Part shown: positions 1-9,340 of the stretch, one piece after another
How positions within the stretch are numbered: the stretch's first letter is position 1
Layout of the letters: each line of letters begins with the position of its first letter
Origin: Methanobacteriota archaeon
GTDB lineage: Archaea; Thermoplasmatota; Poseidoniia; Poseidoniales; Poseidoniaceae
Direction of reading: 5' to 3'
Assembly: GCA_002722695.1 (NCBI GenBank)
Contig: PBMS01000013.1
Span: forward strand, 1-44,108
DNA: 44,108 nt
Position numbers and translations under genes: made by a program
The notes under the pieces: generated by a model
What the model was told of the DNA's origin: nothing
What the model saw: the letters and a program-made list of their open reading frames with translations, nothing else
The model's database searches: none

Positions 1-1
1 T

Positions 2-1036
2 TTGCTTGTGACGGCCTCGCCCGTTCTGTACTACCAAGCAGGCAACCTCGTCTACACTCAAGCGGCGGCGAACAGCCCAGATTGTTCGGGTCATTCAGCG
101 AGGAACTCTCCCGATGAGTTCAGCGTCACGTTGTGGCACGAAGACGTCGATGTGGTTACGCACGAGAAAAACGACACACTTGCCTCGAATTTGAAACCCT
201 TGTGGTTCGATCATTGGGAGAACGCTTCCATTGAGGTCCCTGACGAACCGATCACGTTGGCAGCTTGGGTCATGGAGCACAACAATTCAAGCCCTTGGGT
301 CATCGTTGTCCACGGCATACGATCGTGCAAAGCAAACCACGAGACTCTTATTCCTGCAGCATGGCTTTACCAAGCTGGGTTTAACGTGATTCTATTCGAC
401 ATGCGCGACCATGGAAACAGCACGACAGAGGATGGTTTGATTTCCGCAGGACAACGTGAACACCGCGATGTCTTGGCGGTATGGCAGTGGCTTCAGGACA
501 CGAAAGGTGTCGAGCCTGAGCGGATTGGAGCGGTTGGAATCTCGATGGGCGCTGGAGCGGTAACCATTGCGTTTGAACAAGAGCCCAGACTTCAATCCGT
601 CTTTTTGGAATCGCCGTATTCAAGCATGGGCAACGTGCTCGAGGAGGAACTGGTCTTCGCTGGTTTTCCAACGTTCCTGAAAGACGCTGCTCTCTTTGCC
701 GGTAAGGTCTCCTCCGGTGATAATCTGGTCAAATACGAGCCGATTGACGCCATGAAAGTGGTTGGAAACCGCTCTGTTTACATCACGCACTCCTTGGAGG
801 ATGTGCGAATCAACTCCTATCACGGCGTGGCCATGTGTGACACCGCCAAGGAAAGTGTTGACCCAGACGGAACGGTGAAATGCTGGTTTGACTCCTCAGC
901 CATCGCTCATAACGATGGCGGGCGTGAAGGGATTCTTTCGCACATCACGCTCATGCTCACTCAGCCCGATGAATATCGGGACCGGATGGTCAGTTTCTTC
1001 GAACAAAGCATCGGTCAGCCCGATGCGGTGGTTTGA
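2..1036 (+). CDS. alpha/beta hydrolase (serine hydrolase), possibly 5'-truncated by the window edge
   Basis: ORF track; VIVVHGI oxyanion region, GISMGA nucleophile elbow, DMRDHGNS motif. Confidence 0.8.
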   Translation: MLVTASPVLYYQAGNLVYTQAAANSPDCSGHSARNSPDEFSVTLWHEDVDVVTHEKNDTLASNLKPLWFDHWENASIEVPDEPITLAAWVMEHNNSSPWVIVVHGIRSCKANHETLIPAAWLYQAGFNVILFDMRDHGNSTTEDGLISAGQREHRDVLAVWQWLQDTKGVEPERIGAVGISMGAGAVTIAFEQEPRLQSVFLESPYSSMGNVLEEELVFAGFPTFLKDAALFAGKVSSGDNLVKYEPIDAMKVVGNRSVYITHSLEDVRINSYHGVAMCDTAKESVDPDGTVKCWFDSSAIAHNDGGREGILSHITLMLTQPDEYRDRMVSFFEQSIGQPDAVV

Positions 1037-2238
1037 AGCGGGAGACGCTGACGCCCCACCCGGTGGACACCATGTCGGACGTCAATTCTCTTCGTCTGCT
1101 CGGCAGCGGGGAAAAGGCGTTGCGCATTCACGACTTGGTCAAAGCCCCTGCCAACACCCCGTGGGCCAAAGCCAAGCAGCAATCCTGGGACGCCAGCGAA
1201 CCGGCAACGCTTTACACCACTCCTGAAGTTTTGGCCGACGGCACCCCGTGCAGCGCCGTGACGGTCATCTTGCGCACCAAGGGCTGCCACTGGTGGTGGT
1301 CATCCGGGTGCACGTTTTGCGGCTACTTCAACGACACACGCGACGATGTGACCAACGAAGATCTCCACGCTCAATGGGCGGCTGCAAAGGCAAAGTTTGA
1401 CGATTTCAAGGACCAAGCCATGGTGAAGGTGTACACCTCCGGAAGTCTGCTTGAAGACCGAGAAATCCCCGTTGAATTTCAGGAGACTGTGTTGCGAGAT
1501 TGCGCGGATCTTGGAAAGGAGCTCATCGTGGAGAGTCGTTGTGAACAGTTGACCGAGGAGAAGCTCGCTTGGGCCACCTCGATCAATCCGACCTTCACCG
1601 TGGCCATTGGATTGGAGGCGTACGACGACGAAGTGCTTCGTTTTCATGTGAACAAAGGCTTCACCACAAAATCGTGGGACAGGGCCGTTGCTAATCTGAG
1701 CAAATTCAATCTTCGCATCAAAACGTACCTGATGTTCAAGCCCCCGTTCATGAGCGAAGCCGACGCCCTGGACCACAGCGTGAAGTGGATTTCCGCCGTG
1801 GCCGAGCGTTCCGACGAGATTTCCGTTAACCCGATGAACATCCAGCGCGGGACGGTCATCGACCGCCTTCATCGCCACAACGAGTATCGTCCACCGTGGT
1901 TGTGGTCGTTGGTGGAAATGATTCGTCAAGCACATCCATACATCCACCCGGAGGGGGGCATCAACGGCGATTCTGGTCAGGTCGCTCGCCTTATCGTTCA
2001 CCCGACGGCCGGGGGAAAAATTCGCGGCTCTCACAACTGCGGCTCCTGCGACGGAGAAGTCGTGGCCGCCATCGAACGCTACGCCGTCTCAGGCAGCCTT
2101 CTTGAGTTCGAGGGACTCTCTTGCGAATGCGAATCTGTCTGGAAAAACGAGCTCAGCCTTGAACGAAAGCTGCCCGTACCCCTTGGTCTCTCCAAACCTC
2201 GACGAGGTTCCGTGATTGAACGACTGCGCTCTCCTTGA
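1033..2238 (+). CDS. radical SAM protein, archaeosine biosynthesis RaSEA-like (Elp3-related)
   Basis: GCHWWWSSGCTFCGYFND cysteine cluster, YTSGSLLEDREIP, ESRCEQLT, C-terminal HNCGSC; actual start possibly the internal ATG encoding MSDVNS. Confidence 0.75.
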   Translation: MKRETLTPHPVDTMSDVNSLRLLGSGEKALRIHDLVKAPANTPWAKAKQQSWDASEPATLYTTPEVLADGTPCSAVTVILRTKGCHWWWSSGCTFCGYFNDTRDDVTNEDLHAQWAAAKAKFDDFKDQAMVKVYTSGSLLEDREIPVEFQETVLRDCADLGKELIVESRCEQLTEEKLAWATSINPTFTVAIGLEAYDDEVLRFHVNKGFTTKSWDRAVANLSKFNLRIKTYLMFKPPFMSEADALDHSVKWISAVAERSDEISVNPMNIQRGTVIDRLHRHNEYRPPWLWSLVEMIRQAHPYIHPEGGINGDSGQVARLIVHPTAGGKIRGSHNCGSCDGEVVAAIERYAVSGSLLEFEGLSCECESVWKNELSLERKLPVPLGLSKPRRGSVIERLRSP

Positions 2239-2344
2239 GCGGGGTTGAGCACTGCGTTTTTTCCTCATTGAGAGTGGTGAATCTTTATGACCGCCCATCA
2301 AGTGGACGATGTGTCCCCTATGGGGTCAATTTGAGGTGAATCGC

Positions 2345-2617
2345 ATGACAAACTCACGAGCCCTCCCCGACACGACCGTCGGAACGGGGGAACCGACCGC
2401 CAGCCGAATTGTCCTGACGTTGTTCTTCGTGGGTCTTCTCGGTCTTTACTCTCTCTTTTCCAACGTGTTTGGGTGGGACAACCTCCCCCTGCTGGGTGAG
2501 TTGGTACCCCTGGTACAGAATCTTGGCGGAAGCGGAATCTGGTACTATCTCATCGGCTTCTTGGTGGGTGTGGGCGCCATTGTTGCAACCCTTGTTGGCG
2601 AGGTCCTCGCCGAGTGA
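2345..2617 (+). CDS. small membrane protein (about 2 TM helices)
   Basis: ORF with hydrophobic segments; SD-like GAGGTGA precedes ATG 2345; directly upstream of and co-directional with the oxidase-like gene. Confidence 0.6.
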   Translation: MTNSRALPDTTVGTGEPTASRIVLTLFFVGLLGLYSLFSNVFGWDNLPLLGELVPLVQNLGGSGIWYYLIGFLVGVGAIVATLVGEVLAE

Positions 2618-2632
2618 ACGGAGGTGTGGTGC

Positions 2633-4618
2633 ATGGAGACCATCTTCATCTCAGCCGGTTTTCTGGCCGGTGCCCTTTTCTTTCTTTCACAGTCCCTCTC
2701 AAAGGGTGTTGGCTCCGTCGGTGGGGCTTTGAAGCAAATCGGTCTTTTCATCCTGCGAAAGAATCCCCCTGGCCTCGTCGATATCTTTGATGACAGGGAC
2801 GGCAGCGGTTCTCGCACGTGGATGAACTTCGGTATGTTGTGGTTGGTGTTCGCCACCCTTCTCGGATTTCTGATGGGTTGGCACACCTACGATCCCACCG
2901 CACTTGATTCGCTTGCCAGCGTCGGCTGGTCCTACGACGACGGCTCCTCCTTGACCGATGCAACACTGAACTTCCTGACCATTGCTCTGCTCTACGGATT
3001 GATCGGCAGTGGCATGGTCGCAACGGCTCGCAACGGCAACGGACGGTTGGCCAGTGAGGCCAACGCCTCGATGGTCGCAGTGTTGCTCTCAGCTGTCTTT
3101 CTTGCAACCTACATCCTGCCGTTCATCTTCGGGTTTCTCGACATCGACACCGAGGAGGGCGGGGTTGCGATTCTGCTCTACAGCCTCGAGACGCTCGCCA
3201 TGGGCATGCTGCTGATTCCGGTGTTCATCAATCTCCTCATCACCGCAGCCAATCGAGGCGAGCAAGCGTTGCAAACAAGCGTGTGGTTCCTGCTCATCGG
3301 CGTTGCAGCGTTCATCTTATCGATGCTGTACATGTTTTTCGGAGAACTCGCCGGTGCCACTCAAACGGTGTGGCTCGCTGAGCGCGTGGCCCACGGCTGG
3401 GTCCCACTTGCACTCATGTTTTCCGTTGGCTACCACGTCATTCCCATGACCGCCAAGCAACCGATTTGGTCCGCTTCAATGCGAACGGCCAGCATGTTTC
3501 TTCTTTTCATCACCGTTCCTCCGTTCTTCATGACCGACGCATCCGGCAGTAACTTCGTCACAAACATCGGTGCTATCTTGCTGACGTTGGGCGTGCTGCC
3601 CATCTTTGCAGCTTCCAGCAATCTTCTGTTCACCGCAGGATCGGGCCTCAGCGCCGTGGTGAAAAAACCGGGCGCCATGGCTGCCACAATGGCGTTCCTC
3701 GCGCTACCGTTCTTCGCTGTTGGTGGCTACTTTACCGCCATGGACACCTTTGTTGGAACCGGTGAACTCGGAACCATGGGGCAAGTCATCGACATGGGGA
3801 TGCTGTTCACCGTCGGCGGCTTGCTCGTGCTTGCAGGTGTGTTTACGAACTATCCAAACGCCATCGGAAAGCCTCTGGCCACACCTTCCACGGGTACGCT
3901 CGCCTCGTGGATGGTCTTGGTGGGCGGCGTGGCATCGACGATGGCCTACCTCATCGGGGAGTTCACGGCCAACGCAGTCTCAGCATCTGAGATTGAAGAC
4001 GTGGTCGCCAACAACGGTGGCTTCTACCTCACGGGATCCGGTCTCTTCTACATGGCCGCCATCGGCACCATTCTCGCCACGATGGTTGTGATTCGCACCG
4101 GTATTTCGGCCACCGGACGCTCACTTGATGTCGTCGAGACGTCCGATGTCAGCACCTACACCCTGACGTCGGGCTCCTCCACGACCATCCGTGACCTCAT
4201 TGGCCGTGGCGTGGGTGTCGACACCGCGCTTGTGATCAGTGAAACCGAAGAAAACAAGGGCGGCTCAACCCTCATCGCCGTCGATTCAGCGCTTCACAAC
4301 GATGAGATCAACGAATTCCCACCCAGTTCGGACACCACCATGGTGGCCTTTGTCCAGTTCCTTACCGACACCGATCAATCGGTGTTTGACCTTTTCAGAA
4401 GCATGGACTTGGACGATTCCGGAAAAATTGATGCAAGCGAATTCTTGGCCGCACTGGAATCTTCTCCGATCGGTGCTCTCTCTTCGATAGAAGCCTCGGA
4501 TTTGGTGGCCAGCATGGATTTGGACGGGGACGGGGAATTGAACCTCCCCGAGCTCGACATCGCCATTGCTCAAGTCAAGCGGGACCACGACCTCGTCCCC
4601 TCCGTAGAAGAGGAGTGA
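2633..4618 (+). CDS. polytopic membrane protein resembling heme-copper oxidase subunit I (CcoN-like) lacking most metal ligands, with C-terminal EF-hand pair
   Basis: Alignment by eye to CcoN landmarks (QTVWLAERVAHGWVPLALMFSVGYHVIPMTAKQPIWSASMR); EF-hands DLDDSGKIDASEF and DLDGDGELNLPEL. Confidence 0.65.
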   Translation: METIFISAGFLAGALFFLSQSLSKGVGSVGGALKQIGLFILRKNPPGLVDIFDDRDGSGSRTWMNFGMLWLVFATLLGFLMGWHTYDPTALDSLASVGWSYDDGSSLTDATLNFLTIALLYGLIGSGMVATARNGNGRLASEANASMVAVLLSAVFLATYILPFIFGFLDIDTEEGGVAILLYSLETLAMGMLLIPVFINLLITAANRGEQALQTSVWFLLIGVAAFILSMLYMFFGELAGATQTVWLAERVAHGWVPLALMFSVGYHVIPMTAKQPIWSASMRTASMFLLFITVPPFFMTDASGSNFVTNIGAILLTLGVLPIFAASSNLLFTAGSGLSAVVKKPGAMAATMAFLALPFFAVGGYFTAMDTFVGTGELGTMGQVIDMGMLFTVGGLLVLAGVFTNYPNAIGKPLATPSTGTLASWMVLVGGVASTMAYLIGEFTANAVSASEIEDVVANNGGFYLTGSGLFYMAAIGTILATMVVIRTGISATGRSLDVVETSDVSTYTLTSGSSTTIRDLIGRGVGVDTALVISETEENKGGSTLIAVDSALHNDEINEFPPSSDTTMVAFVQFLTDTDQSVFDLFRSMDLDDSGKIDASEFLAALESSPIGALSSIEASDLVASMDLDGDGELNLPELDIAIAQVKRDHDLVPSVEEE

Positions 4619-4634
4619 GTTCCGCTCGCAAGAT

Positions 4635-5924
4635 GTGGTGTCCGTGCGCATCGGCCTCGTGGGAAAACCCAATGTGGGAAAATCGACGTTCTTCAGCGCA
4701 GCGACGCTCGCTCAGGTGGACATCGCCAATTACCCCTTCTGCACCATCGATCCGAACGTGGGTGTGGCGTTTGTTGAGGCTCGTCTGCCGTGCCCGTGCG
4801 GTGCACTGAGGAGCAAACTGGAAGCCGATGGGCGACTGGAGGCGCCCAGCGAGGACGACGACCGACACGGCAGTCTCTGCCAGCCCAGAACCGGTTCATG
4901 CATCAATCACCGACGTTTTGTTCCGGTGTCCCTCGTCGATGTTGCAGGGTTGGTCCCGGGCGCCAGCGAAGGCCGGGGACGAGGTAACGCCTTTCTGGCG
5001 GATCTGGCCAACTGCGACGTGTTGATTCAGGTGGTTGACGCCGCTGGCTCAACCGACCTCGAAGGCCAGTTCACCGGAGCGGCCACCAGCACAGAGGCAG
5101 CCATTGAATGCGTTCGAGCGGAGATAGAATTCTTGGAGCACGAGTTGGATGCGTGGATCGGCGGTCTGTTGCAGGACGGCTGGCATCGCGGCGTTCGACG
5201 CGTGCAGGCAGAGGGAGAAAAGGGACTGACCTCGTTCGTTAGCGACCGTTTGAGTGGCTTGGGAGCAACCCCTTCCCGCGTGGCTCAAGGCATGCACGCG
5301 TTCGATCAACGGCATCGCACCGATAAGCAACCGTGGGATTGGGACTCGTCCTCGCTTCACCTCCTCGGCCAGTGCATGCGGGAGCAGTTGTTTCCCATCG
5401 TTTATGCAGCCAACAAAATGGACATTGCACCACCCGGCGTCCTGGATGCTTTTCCAGACCGCACCATGGTGGCCTGTATGTCGGACATGGAACTCGCTCT
5501 GAGTCGAGCCGCCTCGGCTGGACTTATACGCTATCAAAAAGGAGCCACAACCTTTGCCGTGAACGATTCTGCGGACCTGACCGAGGCTCAATCAAAGGCT
5601 CTGACCCACATGCAGGCCCGCCTCGAACAGGCCGGAGGGACCGGTCTGGCTCGCCTTCTTGACGAGGTTCTCTTCGACCAACTCAACCGCATCGTGGTCT
5701 ACCCCGTTCAGGACGAAACGCACTGGGTGGACGGCGACGGGCGAATCCTGCCCGACGCATTGGTCGTTCCGTTGGGCATTCACGCCAAAGCACTCGCGGG
5801 GCATGTCCATACCGATCTCGAGGAGGGCTTCATCCGAGGTGTTGACGGGCGAACGCGCCGTGTGGTCGGGGCCGATCACGAGTTGGGCGACGGTGACGTG
5901 TTGAAAATCCACGCTAAAACGTGA
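4635..5924 (+). CDS. YchF/Obg-like GTP-binding protein with C-terminal TGS domain
   Basis: GLVGKPNVGKSTFF (P-loop), DVAGLVPGASEGRGRGNAFL, NKMD, TGS-like C-terminus. Confidence 0.88.
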   Translation: MVSVRIGLVGKPNVGKSTFFSAATLAQVDIANYPFCTIDPNVGVAFVEARLPCPCGALRSKLEADGRLEAPSEDDDRHGSLCQPRTGSCINHRRFVPVSLVDVAGLVPGASEGRGRGNAFLADLANCDVLIQVVDAAGSTDLEGQFTGAATSTEAAIECVRAEIEFLEHELDAWIGGLLQDGWHRGVRRVQAEGEKGLTSFVSDRLSGLGATPSRVAQGMHAFDQRHRTDKQPWDWDSSSLHLLGQCMREQLFPIVYAANKMDIAPPGVLDAFPDRTMVACMSDMELALSRAASAGLIRYQKGATTFAVNDSADLTEAQSKALTHMQARLEQAGGTGLARLLDEVLFDQLNRIVVYPVQDETHWVDGDGRILPDALVVPLGIHAKALAGHVHTDLEEGFIRGVDGRTRRVVGADHELGDGDVLKIHAKT

Positions 5925-5931
5925 TGACGTC

Positions 5932-6318
5932 TCAGTGCCCTTTTGGTCGATCGTACGACGGTGTGAGTCGAGCCATATCGCCCGAATATTGACCACCTCG
6001 GTAAATGAAGAGGATCGGGGAAGCAAGGGTTAGCAAAATCAAGAGAATCAGGAAGAACAGACCCCATGGCTCTACATCGGAGAGGGTTGAACCCCACAGC
6101 ACCCACAGAAACGGCAGGTAGAGGAAGATGCTGTACCGGCGCGCCACCGCTGAAAATCGTGCGCTGGACGTGCTCCGTTCGAACAACACCGGGACCTCTT
6201 CCTTGCTGACGAGGTTGTTGTCCACGCCGCAGCGCACACAAACCTGTGCATTTGGACCGTTTCCGTGGATGAAAAATTCTCGGGGATAGGTGCTCCCACA
6301 AAGGCGACAGGTTGGCAT
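5932..6318 (-). CDS. small zinc-ribbon plus 2-TM membrane protein
   Basis: CRLC...CVRC cysteine pairs followed by two hydrophobic helices; start set at MPTCRLC (ORF opens to 6369, overlapping the pab stop). Confidence 0.6.
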   Translation of the reverse strand: MPTCRLCGSTYPREFFIHGNGPNAQVCVRCGVDNNLVSKEEVPVLFERSTSSARFSAVARRYSIFLYLPFLWVLWGSTLSDVEPWGLFFLILLILLTLASPILFIYRGGQYSGDMARLTPSYDRPKGH

Positions 6319-6365
6319 GGTGCTCCCTGATGACCCCAGTCGTTTGGGATTCTTCAACCATCCGC

Positions 6366-8594
6366 TCAACCTGAAAGGAAACGGGCGATGAGCCGGTGCC
6401 CTTCGTGCGAACCGATGGATTCAGGGTGCACCTGAACCCCATGGACGTTGAGGCTTGGATGCCTCAATCCCATGATGAGTCCTGAGGCGGCTTCTGTGGC
6501 GTTGACGAGCATCGAATGCTCGCCGTCGTCGAGGGCCACCAAGGAGTTGTATCGAGTGAGCGTCATTGGCGATGTTTGCGACTCAAAGACACCTGAGCCG
6601 TCGTGGGCCACTTCAACCGGTACACCATGCACCGGTCCGTGCGGTGAGGGGGTGACGGGGCGGCCGTCGGCCACTGCGAGAGCTTGGTGGCCCAAGCATA
6701 CGCCCAACACGGGTACCTTCAGTTGACCAGCCAGCGCATGGTGCGCCAGCGCCATCGTAAGTCTGGCATCTTCTGGACGACCCGGGCCGGGTCCCAGAAC
6801 GATGTGAGATGGCTGCAAGGTTTCCAGCAAGTCGTGAAGCGCCACCGGGTCAAGCCAGCGTTCGCTTTGAGGCGATCGTCCTTCCAGCACGGTGACGTTT
6901 CGTCCTGTCTGGGCGATGGCATCGGCGATGTTTAGAGAAAATGAATCGAGGTTATCCACGAACAGCACACCGGTTTTCGCAGTCGTTTCGACGGCCTCAG
7001 AAAGCGACTGGATGGTGCCGAGTTTGCGAATCGACTCGGAGCTGTTTGGGGATTTCATTGGGTGAATGCCGAGGGCTCCCGTGGGCAGCGGCGTGTGCTC
7101 TTCATCCATCCAGCCTGCTGCGATTCGTAGGGCTGCTCCTTTCCATGCCGCTTCCTCCACCTCGTTTTTTGGCTCCGAAGCGATGGTGATTCCTCCACCC
7201 GCACCCACCGACCCCTGCCATCGGCCGTTCGAGAGGTGAGCTTCAAGCGTTCGTATCAGAATGTTCCAAGCGGAACGTCCAGAATGCACGTCGATGTAGC
7301 CAATTGAACCTGTCCAAAACGACCTTGGCATCTGCTCAAGTTGGTCGATGACGGCGCAAACCACCGTGCGCGGGCAGCCGGTGATGGAGCCACCCGGAAA
7401 GACGGCTTGAAGCGCCGAAGCACCGTTGTGGTCGGGTCGTAGTGTTGCCGTGATGTGACTGACCAGGTGCTGAACATTTGCGTAGGCTTCAACATCGAAT
7501 CGGCTGACCTTCACACTGCCGGGAATCGCCACCTGGGTCAGGTCGTTGCGCATTAGATCGACCAGCATGCGGTGCTCCGCTCGCTCTTTTTGATCGGCGA
7601 TCATTTGCTGGCGCAGGCTGGCTGCTTCGGTCAAGTTGGCCCCCTGCGGGCAGGTCCCTTTGATGGGAGAAGTTTGGAGGGTCGCTCCATCCAGCATGAG
7701 CAGGGATTCCGGGGATGAACTGGCAAGAGCGAAGCCCAAATCCTCCGCGTGAGTGTACGCAGAAAACGGGGCTGGATTTTGGTCCATCAATCGTTGAAAA
7801 ACAGCGTAGGGATCATCGATTTCACCCTGCCAGTGTTTCCCAATGTTGACCTGATACACCTGGCCGTTGACGATGCCTTGACGCACCGCCTCAACGTTGT
7901 CAGCGTGCGCCTCATCGGTGTGTGTAACGGATTCTCTGTGATGATGAAGAGGAGAAATTGACGCCTCGGTTCGCCTTTTGTCAATGCACGCCTTCGCAGC
8001 GGTGCACCACGATTCGTCCGATCCGAAGATGCGCACTTCATCCGCCTCATGGTCGACCACAGCACCGCCATGGATGCACCAAAGCACGGCGAGGAGGGCC
8101 CCCTCATCGGGTGGGTGCTGCAGACGAAGCGGTTGGGTCCACTGCACCAGGTCGTACGCCAAAGCCCCCGACCAAAAGGGTCCATCCGGCAAATCAACAC
8201 CGTGCGACCGTTCGAACGACTCCCGGCTCGTTTCCGTCCTTAACTTCTCGAACAGGTCGCCAAGGTCTCGGGCGCGAAGCGTCACGCTGTGGTACCATGA
8301 ACCGTGTTTCCATTCTTCCACTTCGGCTCGCAGAAGCACCCGCTCTTCGTTCACTCGGACGTCGCCCGAAAGGGGGTCGTGCGGTTCTGCAGCGGGAAGA
8401 ACACCTCGCAGGGGTTGACGCACCACGACCCGCTTTGCGGAAGGTGCTGCCACCAAGGACCACTTGGCAAGGTGAGACACCGGACCTCCTGAGACCAACA
8501 ACACTCGGTCAGGTGAACCGAAGCGAAAGGCGGCTTCACCCAGCAGTCCATTGGCGGCAAACCGGTCAACAAGAGCCATCACGCGTTTCGACAT
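6366..8594 (-). CDS. pabBA: aminodeoxychorismate synthase, fused PabB (N-term) and PabA glutamine amidotransferase (C-term)
   Basis: PIKGT (PabB-type lysine), GGSITGCPR, ERAEHRMLVDLMRNDL; GPGPGRPEDA, GVCLGHQ, HPES triad of class I GATase. Confidence 0.85.
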   Translation of the reverse strand: MSKRVMALVDRFAANGLLGEAAFRFGSPDRVLLVSGGPVSHLAKWSLVAAPSAKRVVVRQPLRGVLPAAEPHDPLSGDVRVNEERVLLRAEVEEWKHGSWYHSVTLRARDLGDLFEKLRTETSRESFERSHGVDLPDGPFWSGALAYDLVQWTQPLRLQHPPDEGALLAVLWCIHGGAVVDHEADEVRIFGSDESWCTAAKACIDKRRTEASISPLHHHRESVTHTDEAHADNVEAVRQGIVNGQVYQVNIGKHWQGEIDDPYAVFQRLMDQNPAPFSAYTHAEDLGFALASSSPESLLMLDGATLQTSPIKGTCPQGANLTEAASLRQQMIADQKERAEHRMLVDLMRNDLTQVAIPGSVKVSRFDVEAYANVQHLVSHITATLRPDHNGASALQAVFPGGSITGCPRTVVCAVIDQLEQMPRSFWTGSIGYIDVHSGRSAWNILIRTLEAHLSNGRWQGSVGAGGGITIASEPKNEVEEAAWKGAALRIAAGWMDEEHTPLPTGALGIHPMKSPNSSESIRKLGTIQSLSEAVETTAKTGVLFVDNLDSFSLNIADAIAQTGRNVTVLEGRSPQSERWLDPVALHDLLETLQPSHIVLGPGPGRPEDARLTMALAHHALAGQLKVPVLGVCLGHQALAVADGRPVTPSPHGPVHGVPVEVAHDGSGVFESQTSPMTLTRYNSLVALDDGEHSMLVNATEAASGLIMGLRHPSLNVHGVQVHPESIGSHEGHRLIARFLSG

Positions 8595-9330
8595 GGTCTG
8601 GCCCCGTCGATGACCATGTGGCCTCCTCGGTAAAATGTTGGGACAGCAAACGATGGCAGGCGGTTGAAAGAGCGGTAGAATCGCCTGTTTTGACGCCGTC
8701 GATCGTGTCGACTCGACAAACGCCCATGCCGGTTCCAACGAGCACGAATTCTGCGCATCGAGCAACGGTTCGTTCGTTCAATCTCCCTTTGACCACCGGG
8801 AGGCCGAGGGAAGGAAGCATGGCCTCAAGCACAGTAGCCGTGATCCCGTTCACGCCACCTTCGGAGGCATGAGCGACCCAAACCGTCCCGTCCTCATCGA
8901 GGACCATGGGGGTTGCCCGGTCTGCGTCGACGACAGCGTGCTCATGAATCAGCAACGCTGCGTCACAGCCGACCTTTTCAGCAGCTTCAGCAGCGTCCTT
9001 GTAGGCCGTCCAATCCCCGTGTTTTGTTCCGTTTGTGCGTGCGTTCCATCGAGGCGCTGCCACCGATATGGCGTCGACGGGCTCGTTTCGAAGTTGGAGG
9101 GGACGCACACTTACGCTCCATCCATGCTCGGGGGAGAAGCCGATGCGGGCGAGACACCGCTGTTCGCTTTGGGGTACGCTCACGGTTGGTCCTGTTTCTG
9201 GCAGTTCAATTCGCAACCGAGCGGCGTGATCGTTCATTCGTTGTCGGTGTTGCGGCCAGTCCGCAACCATGCCGCGTTCGTTGACCAGCACGGTCGTGAA
9301 GACTTCAGAGCGCGGCCCGCTGGAAGCCAT
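8566..9330 (-). CDS. pabC: aminotransferase class IV / 4-amino-4-deoxychorismate lyase
   Basis: Class IV fold signatures; overlaps the start of pabBA by about 29 bp, typical translational coupling. Confidence 0.75.
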   Translation of the reverse strand: MASSGPRSEVFTTVLVNERGMVADWPQHRQRMNDHAARLRIELPETGPTVSVPQSEQRCLARIGFSPEHGWSVSVRPLQLRNEPVDAISVAAPRWNARTNGTKHGDWTAYKDAAEAAEKVGCDAALLIHEHAVVDADRATPMVLDEDGTVWVAHASEGGVNGITATVLEAMLPSLGLPVVKGRLNERTVARCAEFVLVGTGMGVCRVDTIDGVKTGDSTALSTACHRLLSQHFTEEATWSSTGPDHVETRDGSC

Positions 9331-9340
9331 GGTGTCGCCC

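Noticed and set aside
1300-2034. 244-aa minus-strand ORF opposite the radical SAM gene
   Set aside because: Antisense to a gene with clear motifs; no domain signal.
2315-2330. CCCCTATGGGG small palindrome upstream of the 91-aa gene
   Set aside because: 4-bp arms; no supporting context.
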